DNA of 64,000 nt from Phytophthora sp. 'mugwort' (Eukaryota > Oomycota > Peronosporomycetes > Peronosporales > Peronosporaceae), in assembly GCA_033558025.1 (NCBI GenBank), contig JAUCEF010000003.1:3126001-3190000 (forward strand). The letters are read 5' to 3'. Each line of letters starts with the position of its first letter. Position 1 is the stretch's first letter. The notes under the pieces were generated by a model. It was not told the DNA's origin, made no database searches, and was given only the letters and a program-made list of their open reading frames with translations. Shown here in pieces: positions 20,672 through 33,184 of this stretch. The position numbers were made by a program, and so were the translations under genes.

Positions 20672-20753
20672 TGTCAGCTGTGGGATTTGAACCCACGCGT
20701 TCGAAAACATTACGACCTGAACGTAACCCCTTAGACCACTCGGGCAAACTGAC
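20672..20753 (-). tRNA. tRNA-Leu-CAG: tRNA-Leu(CAG), array copy 1 (reference description)
   Basis: An 82-nt class II tRNA without intron or encoded CCA. Acceptor GTCAGTT pairs with AGCTGAC (one T-G wobble), discriminator A as in leucine tRNAs. D stem CCC/GGG with A14, G18G19 and A21. Anticodon stem TTACG/CGTAA with loop TTCAGGT, anticodon CAG reading CUG. Variable arm TGTT-TTCG-AACG, T arm GTGGG-TTCAAAT-CCCAC. B box GGTTCAAATCC is canonical; the A box TGCCCGAGTGG has C where G is usual at position 10, compensated by G25. The 3' flank has AACCATGG. The 5' flank has A3, d3, GGTAATATG and a private change (gcttctgacc). Copy 2 starts 742 bp on. Confidence 0.98.
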
Positions 20754-20781
20754 GGGTTACAAACCACGAAACGACAGACCT

Positions 20782-20787
20782 CATATT
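20782..20787 (-). promoter_or_regulatory. TATA-like AATATG upstream of tRNA (first copy)
   Basis: On the minus strand AATATG lies 29-34 bases upstream of the tRNA 5' end (30-35 in A4 units). It is kept in every unit, apart from a one-base deletion next to it in copy 21. An upstream TATA-like element near -30 assists pol III in plants and fission yeast; its role here is inferred. Confidence 0.45.
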
Positions 20788-20820
20788 CGCATTTGCAGCG
20801 CACGCAACAAGAAAACACAC

Positions 20821-20868
20821 CGCGCATGCACACGCATGCACACGCATGCACACGCACGCATATATACG
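20821..20868. repeat. alternating purine-pyrimidine tract with catgcacacg decamers (first copy, d3)
   Basis: Forty-eight bases of unbroken Y-R alternation containing three catgcacacg decamers and ending in tatatacg. It begins about 68 bp upstream of the tRNA 5' end. Length is 28, 38, 48 or 58 bases in d1-d4 units; the longest examples follow copies 29, 33 and 48 (for instance 41373-41430). Confidence 0.9.
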
Positions 20869-21413
20869 CCGGTAATATGAACACAAACAAACGCAAACAC
20901 TCACACGGGCCGCCGCAGCTCTCCAAACCGGACATCCAATACCACCGCACCCTCGGCTTCCTACAGCTTGCTTCTGACCTCCTGTGGCTCTCAATGTTCT
21001 TCGACGTGCTGTCAGCAAGTGCGACAGAGTTCGAAATGCACGGACACCCTACAGAAATCGCATACAAGACACCACTGAAGTCCCGACGTAACGGACTGGA
21101 TCGGGTCCGAGCCCGGCCCAATCATTTCGCCGATGCCTCGCCTAGAAACAATGGATTGTGCCGCCAAGTGTTTGGCAACTCGCCGACTTACCTGCCGACC
21201 GTTTATAAGTCGGCGAAGATGAGAGCTCGCAAACCGATCGACAACGATAGGCCCAGTATCGCTGTCTCGATGTTTGTGGCCTTCATGTCTACGAACCGAC
21301 GGTGGTGACAGCACAAGGAGCTTGTGGGGACGTCTGGGAAGCCGTCCGAAAGCGAGAAGAAGCGGTACGCGAGTGATAAGCGCTGCAGCGGTCGTTTGTG
21401 CGCAGCAGCAAAA

Positions 21414-21495
21414 TGTCAGCTGTGGGATTTGAACCCACGCGTTCGAAAACATTACGACCTGAACGTAACCCCTTAGACCACTCGGGCAAACTGAC
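21414..21495 (-). tRNA. tRNA-Leu-CAG: tRNA-Leu(CAG), array copy 2
   Basis: Same sequence as copy 1. Copy 3 is 742 bp on: A3, d3, GGTAATATG. Confidence 0.97.
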
Positions 21496-22155
21496 GGGTT
21501 ACAAACCACGAAACGACAGACCTCATATTCGCATTTGCAGCGCACGCAACAAGAAAACACACCGCGCATGCACACGCATGCACACGCATGCACACGCACG
21601 CATATATACGCCGGTAATATGAACACAAACAAACGCAAACACTCACACGGGCCGCCGCAGCTCTCCAAACCGGACATCCAATACCACCGCACCCTCGGCT
21701 TCCTACAGCTTGCTACTGACCTCCTGTGGCTCTCAATGTTCTTCGACGTGCTGTCAGCAAGTGCGACAGAGTTCGAAATGCACGGACACCCTACAGAAAT
21801 CGCATACAAGACACCACTGAAGTCCCGACGTAACGGACTGGATCGGGTCCGAGCCCGGCCCAATCATTTCGCCGATGCCTCGCCTAGAAACAATGGATTG
21901 TGCCGCCAAGTGTTTGGCAACTCGCCGACTTACCTGCCGACCGTTTATAAGTCGGCGAAGATGAGAGCTCGCAAACCGATCGACAACGATAGGCCCAGTA
22001 TCGCTGTCTCGATGTTTGTGGCCTTCATGTCTACGAACCGACGGTGGTGACAGCACAAGGAGCTTGTGGGGACGTCTGGGAAGCCGTCCGAAAGCGAGAA
22101 GAAGCGGTACGCGAGTGATAAGCGCTGCAGCGGTCGTTTGTGCGCAGCAGCAAAA

Positions 22156-22237
22156 TGTCAGCTGTGGGATTTGAACCCACGCGTTCGAAAACATTACGAC
22201 CTGAACGTAACCCCTTAGACCACTCGGGCAAACTGAC
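22156..22237 (-). tRNA. tRNA-Leu-CAG: tRNA-Leu(CAG), array copy 3
   Basis: 742 bp to copy 4: A3, d3, GGTAATATG with ATGCACAC and a private G (acaaacgaacg). Confidence 0.97.
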
Positions 22238-22897
22238 GGGTTACAAACCACGAAACGACAGACCTCATATTCGCATTTGCAGCGCACGCAACAAGAAAAC
22301 ACACCGCGCATGCACACGCATGCACACGCATGCACACGCACGCATATATACGCCGGTAATATGCACACAAACGAACGCAAACACTCACACGGGCCGCCGC
22401 AGCTCTCCAAACCGGACATCCAATACCACCGCACCCTCGGCTTCCTACAGCTTGCTACTGACCTCCTGTGGCTCTCAATGTTCTTCGACGTGCTGTCAGC
22501 AAGTGCGACAGAGTTCGAAATGCACGGACACCCTACAGAAATCGCATACAAGACACCACTGAAGTCCCGACGTAACGGACTGGATCGGGTCCGAGCCCGG
22601 CCCAATCATTTCGCCGATGCCTCGCCTAGAAACAATGGATTGTGCCGCCAAGTGTTTGGCAACTCGCCGACTTACCTGCCGACCGTTTATAAGTCGGCGA
22701 AGATGAGAGCTCGCAAACCGATCGACAACGATAGGCCCAGTATCGCTGTCTCGATGTTTGTGGCCTTCATGTCTACGAACCGACGGTGGTGACAGCACAA
22801 GGAGCTTGTGGGGACGTCTGGGAAGCCGTCCGAAAGCGAGAAGAAGCGGTACGCGAGTGATAAGCGCTGCAGCGGTCGTTTGTGCGCAGCAGCAAAA

Positions 22898-22979
22898 TGT
22901 CAGCTGTGGGATTTGAACCCACGCGTTCGAAAACATTACGACCTGAACGTAACCCCTTAGACCACTCGGGCAAACTGAC
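22898..22979 (-). tRNA. tRNA-Leu-CAG: tRNA-Leu(CAG), array copy 4
   Basis: 742 bp to copy 5: A3, d3, GGTAATATG. Confidence 0.97.
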
Positions 22980-23639
22980 GGGTTACAAACCACGAAACGA
23001 CAGACCTCATATTCGCATTTGCAGCGCACGCAACAAGAAAACACACCGCGCATGCACACGCATGCACACGCATGCACACGCACGCATATATACGCCGGTA
23101 ATATGAACACAAACAAACGCAAACACTCACACGGGCCGCCGCAGCTCTCCAAACCGGACATCCAATACCACCGCACCCTCGGCTTCCTACAGCTTGCTAC
23201 TGACCTCCTGTGGCTCTCAATGTTCTTCGACGTGCTGTCAGCAAGTGCGACAGAGTTCGAAATGCACGGACACCCTACAGAAATCGCATACAAGACACCA
23301 CTGAAGTCCCGACGTAACGGACTGGATCGGGTCCGAGCCCGGCCCAATCATTTCGCCGATGCCTCGCCTAGAAACAATGGATTGTGCCGCCAAGTGTTTG
23401 GCAACTCGCCGACTTACCTGCCGACCGTTTATAAGTCGGCGAAGATGAGAGCTCGCAAACCGATCGACAACGATAGGCCCAGTATCGCTGTCTCGATGTT
23501 TGTGGCCTTCATGTCTACGAACCGACGGTGGTGACAGCACAAGGAGCTTGTGGGGACGTCTGGGAAGCCGTCCGAAAGCGAGAAGAAGCGGTACGCGAGT
23601 GATAAGCGCTGCAGCGGTCGTTTGTGCGCAGCAGCAAAA

Positions 23640-23721
23640 TGTCAGCTGTGGGATTTGAACCCACGCGTTCGAAAACATTACGACCTGAACGTAACCCCTT
23701 AGACCACTCGGGCAAACTGAC
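23640..23721 (-). tRNA. tRNA-Leu-CAG: tRNA-Leu(CAG), array copy 5
   Basis: 742 bp to copy 6: A3, d3, GGTAATATG. Confidence 0.97.
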
Positions 23722-24381
23722 GGGTTACAAACCACGAAACGACAGACCTCATATTCGCATTTGCAGCGCACGCAACAAGAAAACACACCGCGCATGCACA
23801 CGCATGCACACGCATGCACACGCACGCATATATACGCCGGTAATATGAACACAAACAAACGCAAACACTCACACGGGCCGCCGCAGCTCTCCAAACCGGA
23901 CATCCAATACCACCGCACCCTCGGCTTCCTACAGCTTGCTACTGACCTCCTGTGGCTCTCAATGTTCTTCGACGTGCTGTCAGCAAGTGCGACAGAGTTC
24001 GAAATGCACGGACACCCTACAGAAATCGCATACAAGACACCACTGAAGTCCCGACGTAACGGACTGGATCGGGTCCGAGCCCGGCCCAATCATTTCGCCG
24101 ATGCCTCGCCTAGAAACAATGGATTGTGCCGCCAAGTGTTTGGCAACTCGCCGACTTACCTGCCGACCGTTTATAAGTCGGCGAAGATGAGAGCTCGCAA
24201 ACCGATCGACAACGATAGGCCCAGTATCGCTGTCTCGATGTTTGTGGCCTTCATGTCTACGAACCGACGGTGGTGACAGCACAAGGAGCTTGTGGGGACG
24301 TCTGGGAAGCCGTCCGAAAGCGAGAAGAAGCGGTACGCGAGTGATAAGCGCTGCAGCGGTCGTTTGTGCGCAGCAGCAAAA

Positions 24382-24463
24382 TGTCAGCTGTGGGATTTGA
24401 ACCCACGCGTTCGAAAACATTACGACCTGAACGTAACCCCTTAGACCACTCGGGCAAACTGAC
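24382..24463 (-). tRNA. tRNA-Leu-CAG: tRNA-Leu(CAG), array copy 6
   Basis: 722 bp to copy 7: A3, d1, GGCAATATG with ATGCACAC; first short unit. Confidence 0.97.
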
Positions 24464-25103
24464 GGGTTACAAACCACGAAACGACAGACCTCATATTCGC
24501 ATTTGCAGCGCACGCAACAAGAAAACACACCGCGCATGCACACGCACGCATATATACGCCGGCAATATGCACACAAACAAACGCAAACACTCACACGGGC
24601 CGCCGCAGCTCTCCAAACCGGACATCCAATACCACCGCACCCTCGGCTTCCTACAGCTTGCTACTGACCTCCTGTGGCTCTCAATGTTCTTCGACGTGCT
24701 GTCAGCAAGTGCGACAGAGTTCGAAATGCACGGACACCCTACAGAAATCGCATACAAGACACCACTGAAGTCCCGACGTAACGGACTGGATCGGGTCCGA
24801 GCCCGGCCCAATCATTTCGCCGATGCCTCGCCTAGAAACAATGGATTGTGCCGCCAAGTGTTTGGCAACTCGCCGACTTACCTGCCGACCGTTTATAAGT
24901 CGGCGAAGATGAGAGCTCGCAAACCGATCGACAACGATAGGCCCAGTATCGCTGTCTCGATGTTTGTGGCCTTCATGTCTACGAACCGACGGTGGTGACA
25001 GCACAAGGAGCTTGTGGGGACGTCTGGGAAGCCGTCCGAAAGCGAGAAGAAGCGGTACGCGAGTGATAAGCGCTGCAGCGGTCGTTTGTGCGCAGCAGCA
25101 AAA

Positions 25104-25185
25104 TGTCAGCTGTGGGATTTGAACCCACGCGTTCGAAAACATTACGACCTGAACGTAACCCCTTAGACCACTCGGGCAAACTGAC
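25104..25185 (-). tRNA. tRNA-Leu-CAG: tRNA-Leu(CAG), array copy 7
   Basis: 722 bp to copy 8: A3, d1, GGTAATATG. Confidence 0.97.
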
Positions 25186-25825
25186 GGGTTACAAACCACG
25201 AAACGACAGACCTCATATTCGCATTTGCAGCGCACGCAACAAGAAAACACACCGCGCATGCACACGCACGCATATATACGCCGGTAATATGAACACAAAC
25301 AAACGCAAACACTCACACGGGCCGCCGCAGCTCTCCAAACCGGACATCCAATACCACCGCACCCTCGGCTTCCTACAGCTTGCTACTGACCTCCTGTGGC
25401 TCTCAATGTTCTTCGACGTGCTGTCAGCAAGTGCGACAGAGTTCGAAATGCACGGACACCCTACAGAAATCGCATACAAGACACCACTGAAGTCCCGACG
25501 TAACGGACTGGATCGGGTCCGAGCCCGGCCCAATCATTTCGCCGATGCCTCGCCTAGAAACAATGGATTGTGCCGCCAAGTGTTTGGCAACTCGCCGACT
25601 TACCTGCCGACCGTTTATAAGTCGGCGAAGATGAGAGCTCGCAAACCGATCGACAACGATAGGCCCAGTATCGCTGTCTCGATGTTTGTGGCCTTCATGT
25701 CTACGAACCGACGGTGGTGACAGCACAAGGAGCTTGTGGGGACGTCTGGGAAGCCGTCCGAAAGCGAGAAGAAGCGGTACGCGAGTGATAAGCGCTGCAG
25801 CGGTCGTTTGTGCGCAGCAGCAAAA

Positions 25826-25907
25826 TGTCAGCTGTGGGATTTGAACCCACGCGTTCGAAAACATTACGACCTGAACGTAACCCCTTAGACCACTCGGGCA
25901 AACTGAC
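25826..25907 (-). tRNA. tRNA-Leu-CAG: tRNA-Leu(CAG), array copy 8
   Basis: 723 bp to copy 9: first A4 unit, d1, GGCAATATG. Confidence 0.97.
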
Positions 25908-26548
25908 GGGTTACAAACCACGAAAACGACAGACCTCATATTCGCATTTGCAGCGCACGCAACAAGAAAACACACCGCGCATGCACACGCACGCATATAT
26001 ACGCCGGCAATATGAACACAAACAAACGCAAACACTCACACGGGCCGCCGCAGCTCTCCAAACCGGACATCCAATACCACCGCACCCTCGGCTTCCTACA
26101 GCTTGCTACTGACCTCCTGTGGCTCTCAATGTTCTTCGACGTGCTGTCAGCAAGTGCGACAGAGTTCGAAATGCACGGACACCCTACAGAAATCGCATAC
26201 AAGACACCACTGAAGTCCCGACGTAACGGACTGGATCGGGTCCGAGCCCGGCCCAATCATTTCGCCGATGCCTCGCCTAGAAACCATGGATTGTGCCGCC
26301 AAGTGTTTGGCAACTCGCCGACTTACCTGCCGACCGTTTATAAGTCGGCGAAGATGAGAGCTCGCAAACCGATCGACAACGATAGGCCCAGTATCGCTGT
26401 CTCGATGTTTGTGGCCTTCATGTCTACGAACCGACGGTGGTGACAGCACAAGGAGCTTGTGGGGACGTCTGGGAAGCCGTCCGAAAGCGAGAAGAAGCGG
26501 TACGCGAGTGATAAGCGCTGCAGCGGTCGTTTGTGCGCAGCAGCAAAA

Positions 26549-26630
26549 TGTCAGCTGTGGGATTTGAACCCACGCGTTCGAAAACATTACGACCTGAACG
26601 TAACCCCTTAGACCACTCGGGCAAACTGAC
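26549..26630 (-). tRNA. tRNA-Leu-CAG: tRNA-Leu(CAG), array copy 9
   Basis: 3' flank has AACCATGG. 743 bp to copy 10: A4, d3, ATGCACAC. Confidence 0.97.
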
Positions 26631-27291
26631 GGGTTACAAACCACGAAAACGACAGACCTCATATTCGCATTTGCAGCGCACGCAACAAGAAAACACACCG
26701 CGCATGCACACGCATGCACACGCATGCACACGCACGCATATATACGCCGGCAATATGCACACAAACAAACGCAAACACTCACACGGGCCGCCGCAGCTCT
26801 CCAAACCGGACATCCAATACCACCGCACCCTCGGCTTCCTACAGCTTGCTACTGACCTCCTGTGGCTCTCAATGTTCTTCGACGTGCTGTCAGCAAGTGC
26901 GACAGAGTTCGAAATGCACGGACACCCTACAGAAATCGCATACAAGACACCACTGAAGTCCCGACGTAACGGACTGGATCGGGTCCGAGCCCGGCCCAAT
27001 CATTTCGCCGATGCCTCGCCTAGAAACAATGGATTGTGCCGCCAAGTGTTTGGCAACTCGCCGACTTACCTGCCGACCGTTTATAAGTCGGCGAAGATGA
27101 GAGCTCGCAAACCGATCGACAACGATAGGCCCAGTATCGCTGTCTCGATGTTTGTGGCCTTCATGTCTACGAACCGACGGTGGTGACAGCACAAGGAGCT
27201 TGTGGGGACGTCTGGGAAGCCGTCCGAAAGCGAGAAGAAGCGGTACGCGAGTGATAAGCGCTGCAGCGGTCGTTTGTGCGCAGCAGCAAAA

Positions 27292-27373
27292 TGTCAGCTG
27301 TGGGATTTGAACCCACGCGTTCGAAAACATTACGACCTGAACGTAACCCCTTAGACCACTCGGGCAAACTGAC
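27292..27373 (-). tRNA. tRNA-Leu-CAG: tRNA-Leu(CAG), array copy 10
   Basis: 732 bp to copy 11: A3, d2, GGTAATATG. Confidence 0.97.
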
Positions 27374-28023
27374 GGGTTACAAACCACGAAACGACAGACC
27401 TCATATTCGCATTTGCAGCGCACGCAACAAGAAAACACACCGCGCATGCACACGCATGCACACGCACGCATATATACGCCGGTAATATGAACACAAACAA
27501 ACGCAAACACTCACACGGGCCGCCGCAGCTCTCCAAACCGGACATCCAATACCACCGCACCCTCGGCTTCCTACAGCTTGCTACTGACCTCCTGTGGCTC
27601 TCAATGTTCTTCGACGTGCTGTCAGCAAGTGCGACAGAGTTCGAAATGCACGGACACCCTACAGAAATCGCATACAAGACACCACTGAAGTCCCGACGTA
27701 ACGGACTGGATCGGGTCCGAGCCCGGCCCAATCATTTCGCCGATGCCTCGCCTAGAAACAATGGATTGTGCCGCCAAGTGTTTGGCAACTCGCCGACTTA
27801 CCTGCCGACCGTTTATAAGTCGGCGAAGATGAGAGCTCGCAAACCGATCGACAACGATAGGCCCAGTATCGCTGTCTCGATGTTTGTGGCCTTCATGTCT
27901 ACGAACCGACGGTGGTGACAGCACAAGGAGCTTGTGGGGACGTCTGGGAAGCCGTCCGAAAGCGAGAAGAAGCGGTACGCGAGTGATAAGCGCTGCAGCG
28001 GTCGTTTGTGCGCAGCAGCAAAA

Positions 28024-28105
28024 TGTCAGCTGTGGGATTTGAACCCACGCGTTCGAAAACATTACGACCTGAACGTAACCCCTTAGACCACTCGGGCAAA
28101 CTGAC
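28024..28105 (-). tRNA. tRNA-Leu-CAG: tRNA-Leu(CAG), array copy 11
   Basis: 723 bp to copy 12: A4, d1. Confidence 0.97.
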
Positions 28106-28746
28106 GGGTTACAAACCACGAAAACGACAGACCTCATATTCGCATTTGCAGCGCACGCAACAAGAAAACACACCGCGCATGCACACGCACGCATATATAC
28201 GCCGGCAATATGAACACAAACAAACGCAAACACTCACACGGGCCGCCGCAGCTCTCCAAACCGGACATCCAATACCACCGCACCCTCGGCTTCCTACAGC
28301 TTGCTACTGACCTCCTGTGGCTCTCAATGTTCTTCGACGTGCTGTCAGCAAGTGCGACAGAGTTCGAAATGCACGGACACCCTACAGAAATCGCATACAA
28401 GACACCACTGAAGTCCCGACGTAACGGACTGGATCGGGTCCGAGCCCGGCCCAATCATTTCGCCGATGCCTCGCCTAGAAACCATGGATTGTGCCGCCAA
28501 GTGTTTGGCAACTCGCCGACTTACCTGCCGACCGTTTATAAGTCGGCGAAGATGAGAGCTCGCAAACCGATCGACAACGATAGGCCCAGTATCGCTGTCT
28601 CGATGTTTGTGGCCTTCATGTCTACGAACCGACGGTGGTGACAGCACAAGGAGCTTGTGGGGACGTCTGGGAAGCCGTCCGAAAGCGAGAAGAAGCGGTA
28701 CGCGAGTGATAAGCGCTGCAGCGGTCGTTTGTGCGCAGCAGCAAAA

Positions 28747-28828
28747 TGTCAGCTGTGGGATTTGAACCCACGCGTTCGAAAACATTACGACCTGAACGTA
28801 ACCCCTTAGACCACTCGGGCAAACTGAC
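28747..28828 (-). tRNA. tRNA-Leu-CAG: tRNA-Leu(CAG), array copy 12
   Basis: First member of a three-unit block repeated as copies 15-17. 3' flank AACCATGG; 722 bp to copy 13: A3, d1, ATGCACAC. Confidence 0.97.
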
Positions 28829-29468
28829 GGGTTACAAACCACGAAACGACAGACCTCATATTCGCATTTGCAGCGCACGCAACAAGAAAACACACCGCGC
28901 ATGCACACGCACGCATATATACGCCGGCAATATGCACACAAACAAACGCAAACACTCACACGGGCCGCCGCAGCTCTCCAAACCGGACATCCAATACCAC
29001 CGCACCCTCGGCTTCCTACAGCTTGCTACTGACCTCCTGTGGCTCTCAATGTTCTTCGACGTGCTGTCAGCAAGTGCGACAGAGTTCGAAATGCACGGAC
29101 ACCCTACAGAAATCGCATACAAGACACCACTGAAGTCCCGACGTAACGGACTGGATCGGGTCCGAGCCCGGCCCAATCATTTCGCCGATGCCTCGCCTAG
29201 AAACAATGGATTGTGCCGCCAAGTGTTTGGCAACTCGCCGACTTACCTGCCGACCGTTTATAAGTCGGCGAAGATGAGAGCTCGCAAACCGATCGACAAC
29301 GATAGGCCCAGTATCGCTGTCTCGATGTTTGTGGCCTTCATGTCTACGAACCGACGGTGGTGACAGCACAAGGAGCTTGTGGGGACGTCTGGGAAGCCGT
29401 CCGAAAGCGAGAAGAAGCGGTACGCGAGTGATAAGCGCTGCAGCGGTCGTTTGTGCGCAGCAGCAAAA

Positions 29469-29550
29469 TGTCAGCTGTGGGATTTGAACCCACGCGTTCG
29501 AAAACATTACGACCTGAACGTAACCCCTTAGACCACTCGGGCAAACTGAC
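29469..29550 (-). tRNA. tRNA-Leu-CAG: tRNA-Leu(CAG), array copy 13
   Basis: Second member of the three-unit block. 723 bp to copy 14: A4, d1. Confidence 0.97.
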
Positions 29551-30191
29551 GGGTTACAAACCACGAAAACGACAGACCTCATATTCGCATTTGCAGCGCA
29601 CGCAACAAGAAAACACACCGCGCATGCACACGCACGCATATATACGCCGGCAATATGAACACAAACAAACGCAAACACTCACACGGGCCGCCGCAGCTCT
29701 CCAAACCGGACATCCAATACCACCGCACCCTCGGCTTCCTACAGCTTGCTACTGACCTCCTGTGGCTCTCAATGTTCTTCGACGTGCTGTCAGCAAGTGC
29801 GACAGAGTTCGAAATGCACGGACACCCTACAGAAATCGCATACAAGACACCACTGAAGTCCCGACGTAACGGACTGGATCGGGTCCGAGCCCGGCCCAAT
29901 CATTTCGCCGATGCCTCGCCTAGAAACAATGGATTGTGCCGCCAAGTGTTTGGCAACTCGCCGACTTACCTGCCGACCGTTTATAAGTCGGCGAAGATGA
30001 GAGCTCGCAAACCGATCGACAACGATAGGCCCAGTATCGCTGTCTCGATGTTTGTGGCCTTCATGTCTACGAACCGACGGTGGTGACAGCACAAGGAGCT
30101 TGTGGGGACGTCTGGGAAGCCGTCCGAAAGCGAGAAGAAGCGGTACGCGAGTGATAAGCGCTGCAGCGGTCGTTTGTGCGCAGCAGCAAAA

Positions 30192-30273
30192 TGTCAGCTG
30201 TGGGATTTGAACCCACGCGTTCGAAAACATTACGACCTGAACGTAACCCCTTAGACCACTCGGGCAAACTGAC
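30192..30273 (-). tRNA. tRNA-Leu-CAG: tRNA-Leu(CAG), array copy 14
   Basis: Third member of the three-unit block. 733 bp to copy 15: A4, d2. Confidence 0.97.
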
Positions 30274-30924
30274 GGGTTACAAACCACGAAAACGACAGAC
30301 CTCATATTCGCATTTGCAGCGCACGCAACAAGAAAACACACCGCGCATGCACACGCATGCACACGCACGCATATATACGCCGGCAATATGAACACAAACA
30401 AACGCAAACACTCACACGGGCCGCCGCAGCTCTCCAAACCGGACATCCAATACCACCGCACCCTCGGCTTCCTACAGCTTGCTACTGACCTCCTGTGGCT
30501 CTCAATGTTCTTCGACGTGCTGTCAGCAAGTGCGACAGAGTTCGAAATGCACGGACACCCTACAGAAATCGCATACAAGACACCACTGAAGTCCCGACGT
30601 AACGGACTGGATCGGGTCCGAGCCCGGCCCAATCATTTCGCCGATGCCTCGCCTAGAAACCATGGATTGTGCCGCCAAGTGTTTGGCAACTCGCCGACTT
30701 ACCTGCCGACCGTTTATAAGTCGGCGAAGATGAGAGCTCGCAAACCGATCGACAACGATAGGCCCAGTATCGCTGTCTCGATGTTTGTGGCCTTCATGTC
30801 TACGAACCGACGGTGGTGACAGCACAAGGAGCTTGTGGGGACGTCTGGGAAGCCGTCCGAAAGCGAGAAGAAGCGGTACGCGAGTGATAAGCGCTGCAGC
30901 GGTCGTTTGTGCGCAGCAGCAAAA

Positions 30925-31006
30925 TGTCAGCTGTGGGATTTGAACCCACGCGTTCGAAAACATTACGACCTGAACGTAACCCCTTAGACCACTCGGGCAA
31001 ACTGAC
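30925..31006 (-). tRNA. tRNA-Leu-CAG: tRNA-Leu(CAG), array copy 15
   Basis: Matches copy 12: 3' flank AACCATGG, 722 bp to copy 16, A3, d1, ATGCACAC. Confidence 0.97.
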
Positions 31007-31646
31007 GGGTTACAAACCACGAAACGACAGACCTCATATTCGCATTTGCAGCGCACGCAACAAGAAAACACACCGCGCATGCACACGCACGCATATATAC
31101 GCCGGCAATATGCACACAAACAAACGCAAACACTCACACGGGCCGCCGCAGCTCTCCAAACCGGACATCCAATACCACCGCACCCTCGGCTTCCTACAGC
31201 TTGCTACTGACCTCCTGTGGCTCTCAATGTTCTTCGACGTGCTGTCAGCAAGTGCGACAGAGTTCGAAATGCACGGACACCCTACAGAAATCGCATACAA
31301 GACACCACTGAAGTCCCGACGTAACGGACTGGATCGGGTCCGAGCCCGGCCCAATCATTTCGCCGATGCCTCGCCTAGAAACAATGGATTGTGCCGCCAA
31401 GTGTTTGGCAACTCGCCGACTTACCTGCCGACCGTTTATAAGTCGGCGAAGATGAGAGCTCGCAAACCGATCGACAACGATAGGCCCAGTATCGCTGTCT
31501 CGATGTTTGTGGCCTTCATGTCTACGAACCGACGGTGGTGACAGCACAAGGAGCTTGTGGGGACGTCTGGGAAGCCGTCCGAAAGCGAGAAGAAGCGGTA
31601 CGCGAGTGATAAGCGCTGCAGCGGTCGTTTGTGCGCAGCAGCAAAA

Positions 31647-31728
31647 TGTCAGCTGTGGGATTTGAACCCACGCGTTCGAAAACATTACGACCTGAACGTA
31701 ACCCCTTAGACCACTCGGGCAAACTGAC
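31647..31728 (-). tRNA. tRNA-Leu-CAG: tRNA-Leu(CAG), array copy 16
   Basis: Matches copy 13: 723 bp to copy 17, A4, d1. Confidence 0.97.
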
Positions 31729-32369
31729 GGGTTACAAACCACGAAAACGACAGACCTCATATTCGCATTTGCAGCGCACGCAACAAGAAAACACACCGCG
31801 CATGCACACGCACGCATATATACGCCGGCAATATGAACACAAACAAACGCAAACACTCACACGGGCCGCCGCAGCTCTCCAAACCGGACATCCAATACCA
31901 CCGCACCCTCGGCTTCCTACAGCTTGCTACTGACCTCCTGTGGCTCTCAATGTTCTTCGACGTGCTGTCAGCAAGTGCGACAGAGTTCGAAATGCACGGA
32001 CACCCTACAGAAATCGCATACAAGACACCACTGAAGTCCCGACGTAACGGACTGGATCGGGTCCGAGCCCGGCCCAATCATTTCGCCGATGCCTCGCCTA
32101 GAAACAATGGATTGTGCCGCCAAGTGTTTGGCAACTCGCCGACTTACCTGCCGACCGTTTATAAGTCGGCGAAGATGAGAGCTCGCAAACCGATCGACAA
32201 CGATAGGCCCAGTATCGCTGTCTCGATGTTTGTGGCCTTCATGTCTACGAACCGACGGTGGTGACAGCACAAGGAGCTTGTGGGGACGTCTGGGAAGCCG
32301 TCCGAAAGCGAGAAGAAGCGGTACGCGAGTGATAAGCGCTGCAGCGGTCGTTTGTGCGCAGCAGCAAAA

Positions 32370-32451
32370 TGTCAGCTGTGGGATTTGAACCCACGCGTTC
32401 GAAAACATTACGACCTGAACGTAACCCCTTAGACCACTCGGGCAAACTGAC
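32370..32451 (-). tRNA. tRNA-Leu-CAG: tRNA-Leu(CAG), array copy 17
   Basis: Matches copy 14: 733 bp to copy 18, A4, d2. Also starts a two-unit block (17-18) repeated as 19-20. Confidence 0.97.
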
Positions 32452-33102
32452 GGGTTACAAACCACGAAAACGACAGACCTCATATTCGCATTTGCAGCGC
32501 ACGCAACAAGAAAACACACCGCGCATGCACACGCATGCACACGCACGCATATATACGCCGGCAATATGAACACAAACAAACGCAAACACTCACACGGGCC
32601 GCCGCAGCTCTCCAAACCGGACATCCAATACCACCGCACCCTCGGCTTCCTACAGCTTGCTACTGACCTCCTGTGGCTCTCAATGTTCTTCGACGTGCTG
32701 TCAGCAAGTGCGACAGAGTTCGAAATGCACGGACACCCTACAGAAATCGCATACAAGACACCACTGAAGTCCCGACGTAACGGACTGGATCGGGTCCGAG
32801 CCCGGCCCAATCATTTCGCCGATGCCTCGCCTAGAAACAATGGATTGTGCCGCCAAGTGTTTGGCAACTCGCCGACTTACCTGCCGACCGTTTATAAGTC
32901 GGCGAAGATGAGAGCTCGCAAACCGATCGACAACGATAGGCCCAGTATCGCTGTCTCGATGTTTGTGGCCTTCATGTCTACGAACCGACGGTGGTGACAG
33001 CACAAGGAGCTTGTGGGGACGTCTGGGAAGCCGTCCGAAAGCGAGAAGAAGCGGTACGCGAGTGATAAGCGCTGCAGCGGTCGTTTGTGCGCAGCAGCAA
33101 AA

Positions 33103-33184
33103 TGTCAGCTGTGGGATTTGAACCCACGCGTTCGAAAACATTACGACCTGAACGTAACCCCTTAGACCACTCGGGCAAACTGAC
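33103..33184 (-). tRNA. tRNA-Leu-CAG: tRNA-Leu(CAG), array copy 18
   Basis: 732 bp to copy 19: A3, d2, GGCAATATG. Confidence 0.97.
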
